From Dactylonectria macrodidyma (taxonomy: Eukaryota > Ascomycota > Sordariomycetes > Hypocreales > Nectriaceae), in assembly GCA_020744425.1 (NCBI GenBank), contig JAGMUV010000015.1, positions 372,001 to 436,000 on the forward strand: 64,000 bases of DNA, written 5' to 3'. The notes under the pieces were generated by a model that had not been told where the DNA came from, did no database searches, and saw only the letters and a list, made by a program, of their open reading frames with translations. Below are positions 60,731 to 64,000 of this stretch, piece by piece. Within the stretch, counting starts at the first letter, position 1, and each line of letters begins with the position of its first letter. Position numbers and translations under genes: made by a program.

Positions 60731-62559
60731 ATGGAAGAAGTCGACGTTGCTATCATTGGAGGTGATTTGCTTGTTCTCTACCGCCCTGATTGTCCTTCGC
60801 TAATCCAGTTGGTATAGGTGGGCCTACTGGTCTCTTCACCGGACTCTTGCTCCACCAACTTGGAGTCTCAGTGAGCATTCTCGGTAAATATATTGAGATT
60901 CTACAACAGCCGCAGAGATACTTACCCCGGAATTCCAATAGATGCTAAGCCTGAGTCTCTTGATCTTGGACGCGCCGACGCATTGAACGCTCGAACGCAA
61001 CAATACTTTGAAGTCGCCAAGATCCTAGACGAGCTTCTGCCGCAGGGCCTTAAATGCAACAGTAAGCACTTTAATGAAAAATTGAATCAGACCAGTAATT
61101 CTAATGCGTCTATAGCAAGCTCAACATTCGGCAATGGAGAGTTCAAGTCCCGCCAGAACCAGTGGTGGGTTGGCATCGAGCATGCGCTGCACAAGAACTT
61201 CCTCATGATCGGCCAGCCCGTCGTGGAGCGCCTTATCGCCAACCGCCTCGTGGGACGCGTTCACTACAACGAGCAAGTTGTCAGCATCGCCGAGGACGAA
61301 TCCTCCGTCGAGATCGTCACCAAGGCCGGCCGCAAGGTTCGCAGCAAGTTTGCTCTCGGTGCCGACGGTGCCAAATCCACCGTCCGCAATGCCTTGGGCC
61401 TCACCTTTGCCGGCACGAAGCCTGAGATGCTCTGGGCGGTTCTCGATACCTTTATCGACACGGACTTTCCCGTCTGTCCAGAAATCATCACCTTTGAACT
61501 CGACGGCCAGTCCCGTGTCTCCTGGATCCCTCGAGAGCGTGGCCTCTGTCGTTTCTATGTCTTGCTAGAAGGCGAGGTCACCCAGGAACTCGCTGAGCAG
61601 TCTATCAAGAAGCACATGGCTCCTTACCGAGTCGATTTCCTCAAGACTGAATGGTACAGCACTTTCGATGGTAAGCCAAGCCTCGCCGGGTTATTAATAA
61701 ACTACCAATTCACGAACACTAACGCGGTATCTGTAGTCAAGGAACGAATCGCCTCATCCTTTATCTCCAAGGAAGGTTCTGGCCGCATCTTCCTCGCTGG
61801 AGATGCTGCACACGTGCACTCGGTCAACGGTGGACAAGGCCTCAACACTGGAATTGCGGATGCCTTTGGCATTGCCTGGCGTCTTGCCATGGCTCTGCGT
61901 CCTGACGTGAGCAAGGAGGCCGCAGCAAGCCTCCTTCTGAGCTACGATATCGAACGAAGAAGCACGGCTCAAGAGGTCATTGGCGTTGCGGCTGCCCTTG
62001 TGCGAGATACCGTGCACGAGGCCAAGAAATACGTATCTACGATCCAACGCAATGCGGCGTACATTACTGGTAAGAATCCATGCTTGAGCGCGGGAAATGT
62101 GTGCTTTGTTTGCTGACTGGAATACAAGGTATGGGTGTATCCTACGATGGTCTGGCCTCACCACTCATCAAAGAGTCTCAACATGATATCTGGAAGGCCG
62201 GTCATCGATGCCCGGACATTATTATCAAGGCAGCTTCTAGCGCAGCGAGCACAAGACTGTACGCTGAGGCGTCATATGGCAAGTTCCTGGTTCTGCTCAT
62301 TGGCAAGCACCCAGAGAGCGCCTTTGACTACGACTCCATAGCAGACGTGTATCACATCCTACCTTCCGAGGAGCAGGCAGAACAAGCCCAGGAGGTGCAA
62401 TCCCAAGCGACTGAGGGCAACAGGTTCACCGCCGACTGGGTCAAGTCGGACGACTCTTATGCTGTGGTCGTACGACCAGACATGTACATTGGATACGTCA
62501 CGGGTGGCGACGAGGCGTGGAAACAGTATCTAGCTGAACTAGTTGTGGTAGCAAAGTAG
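60731..62559 (+). CDS. Group A FAD-dependent monooxygenase (phenol hydroxylase-like)
   Basis: Six exons (60731-60761, 60818-60883, 60942-61061, 61116-61670, 61737-62069, 62129-62559) join in frame to 511 residues. ATG 60731 opens MEEVDVAIIGGGPTG with the dinucleotide-binding GxGxxG (Gly10, 12, 15). Later come LGADGAKSTVRNALG (the DG motif) and FLAGDAAHVHSVNGGQGLN with Asp280, which contacts FAD. The C-terminal 120 residues, ending with RPDMYIGYV, fit the thioredoxin-like dimerisation domain of phenol 2-monooxygenases. Such enzymes hydroxylate aromatic or other substrates with NAD(P)H and O2. Being divergent from the isocyanide synthase, it is a likely tailoring enzyme of the same pathway; the substrate is unknown. 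All five introns are 53-66 nt. Confidence 0.93.
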
Positions 62560-63301
62560 CGACGAGAATGGAGACTTCTCCGTCTTTGCTAGGATGATGA
62601 ATTGAGTTTGGGGTCAATAAGCATCATTTACATCGTCGATCGTACGTCCCCTTGATTCAGAAGACGCGTACTATGTACTGTGCCTGTCCTAGCACCCGCA
62701 TATGTCATAGCACTCCCGAGCTGTCGTTCCGAAGTCAGAATTTTTTTCCAATTTTTTTTTCGGGTCCGTGTAAGTGAGATCGCCCCATGCACGATGCATG
62801 ATGCATGATGCATGAGCATCGTCGTCGAAAAAAGAGTGTCATTCCTCAGCCAGCGCCGGCATGGCATGACACGGCCCACCAGCACGGCAATTCGTCGTAG
62901 CGACCGGGGCCATATCGGCCTAGCCGGCGCGGCAAAGACTTCATCCATATTTACCACCCCATCTAATCTGATTCCCGCAGTGGAGAAAAAAACGAGGGTC
63001 TTTGACTCGATGTGGTCTCGTAATGCGACATCGAGCGGAGGGTTGCCGCTTCTGGACGCTCTCCGAGCCTTGACAAATGGACCGAGTGGGATGAAAACCT
63101 GTGGGTTGCCCGTTGTGATAACTACGAGAGGCCATGTTTATTGGGAATCGTTGCGTGTTTATGAGGTCAGAACGGAGAAGAAAATTCGGTAGACGCAAGG
63201 CCCTTGATCCGCTGTTTAAAGGGACGTGTGGAGACTGAGAAAGAGAGCTGTCATTGTTAAACTGATACGGTTACGGTACCGCATGAGTCTTGCATACGAA
63301 G
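62560..63301. promoter_or_regulatory. Spacer upstream of the MFS transporter
   Basis: A 742-bp interval with the monooxygenase 3' region and the transporter promoter. It holds a short GATGCAT repeat (62793-62813). No gene recognised. Confidence 0.5.
62793..62813. repeat. GATGCAT heptanucleotide repeat, three copies
   Basis: Three exact tandem copies of GATGCAT; each contains the palindrome ATGCAT. Located in the transporter upstream region. Confidence 0.8.
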
Positions 63302-63969
63302 ATGGGGCAACCGATAGTGCTCGAACAGGCGTCTACCGGAAGACCTTCTATTGAAGGAGATTCTATTGACGGAGAAGCGCCTTCTGTAGCACCTCCTCCG
63401 CATATGGTTGCAGCACCTGTTCCGAACGGTGGGCTTCAAGCCTGGCTGCAGGTCGCAGGCTCGTTCTGCCTGTACTTCGGGACATGGGGTAAGATAGATA
63501 TCACAGATGCAGGGCGTTCTGCCCGTTTTGAACTGCATTCGCTACCACCGATAGGAAAACTCTTTGAGATAGTAGCTGACGTACACTCGACAGGCCTCGT
63601 GTCCAGCTATGGCACGTTCCAGACCATCTACGAGGTCGACCAGCTGAGGCACCACACGCCCTTTCAAATCTCCGTCGTCGGTTCCTTGCAGACATTTCTC
63701 ATGGTGTTTCTCGGCTTAGTCGTTGGGCCTCTGTACGATGCCGGCTACTTCCGACATCTTCTGGCCACTGGGTCGCTGCTCATCGTGGTTGGCACCGTTC
63801 TGCAGAGTCTGTGCTCTAGCCTCTGGCAGTTTATTCTGACTCAGGGCGTTCTTGTTGGCGTGGGAGCTGGCTGCTTGTCCCTTCTCAGTGTCGCCATCAC
63901 GTCGTTGTGGTTCACCACGAAGCTTCCCTTGGCGAATGGCATCGCCGCTTCAGGGAGTGGCTTTGGGGG
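63302..63969 (+). CDS. MFS transporter (monocarboxylate-permease-like), 5' part, cut by window edge
   Basis: Exons 63302-63488 and 63594-63969 are visible, followed by a GTAAGT donor at 63970, so the gene continues out of the window. The 187 visible residues have a hydrophilic N-terminus and then GGLQAWLQVAGSFCLYFGTWG, split below: GGLQAWLQVAG and SFCLYFGTWG, with LVSSYGTFQTIYE after the first helix. That start is typical of the fungal monocarboxylate-porter branch of the major facilitator superfamily. Four to five membrane helices are present, including LGLVVGPLYDAGYFRHLL, the conserved loop 2-3 region. ATG 63302 is the first true start; the in-frame codon four triplets upstream is TTG. It is in the same direction as the monooxygenase and is a plausible exporter or importer for the cluster product. 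Confidence 0.92.
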
Positions 63970-64000
63970 GTAAGTCCGGTTTCTCTTGCCTTTCTATAAT

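Overview
The window reads as a gene-dense nuclear segment of a filamentous ascomycete, most likely a Sordariomycete and possibly Hypocreales. The reasons are short spliceosomal introns (about 50-170 nt) with GTRNGT donors and CTAAC/CTGAC branch sites, Kozak-like start contexts, no operons, and a gene set typical of filamentous fungi (adenylate cyclase with RA, LRR and PP2C-like domains, CreB, a BAH-PHD protein). No sequence search was run. Exon coordinates were worked out by hand from splice signals, reading frame and family motifs.

Layout, left to right. 1-645 (-): 5' part of dynamitin (dynactin p50). 1395-3083 (+): RTC4-domain protein. 3084-4470: AT-rich spacer. 4471-6452 (-): GH13 alpha-glucosidase of the oligo-1,6 type. 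10617-17506 (+): adenylate cyclase with an upstream-ORF leader. 18448-20261 (-): ALG12. 20769-21292 (+): YOS1, split into five exons including an 8-nt one. 22037-24549 (-): CreB deubiquitinase. 24550-30788: long spacer. 30789-32083 (-): mitochondrial phosphate carrier. 33072-33698 (+): CBS-domain protein. 34169-34898 (-): conserved fungal protein of unknown function. 36861-38130 (-): epimerase-like SDR. 38131-44939: long spacer. 44940-45986 (-): actin-capping beta. 47041-48489 (-): BAH-PHD chromatin reader. 49196-51242 (-): ATG22. 52784-53292 (-): DUF3602 protein. 55341-55855 (-): possible small gene.

The right end (57000-63969) differs from the housekeeping genes to its left. An isocyanide synthase fused to an Fe(II)/2-oxoglutarate dioxygenase (-) is divergent from a group A flavin monooxygenase (+), which is followed by an MFS transporter (+) cut by the window edge. 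This looks like one side of an isocyanide biosynthetic gene cluster: a backbone enzyme that should convert an amino acid to an isocyanide and further oxidise it, a tailoring oxygenase and an exporter. It is the most interesting system in the window.

The other genes are not visibly functionally linked. They cover microtubule and actin motors (dynamitin, capping beta), cAMP signalling, carbon metabolism and catabolite repression (glucosidase, CreB), the secretory pathway (ALG12, YOS1), mitochondrial transport, autophagy and heterochromatin reading. No tRNA, rRNA, CRISPR or intact transposon was recognised.
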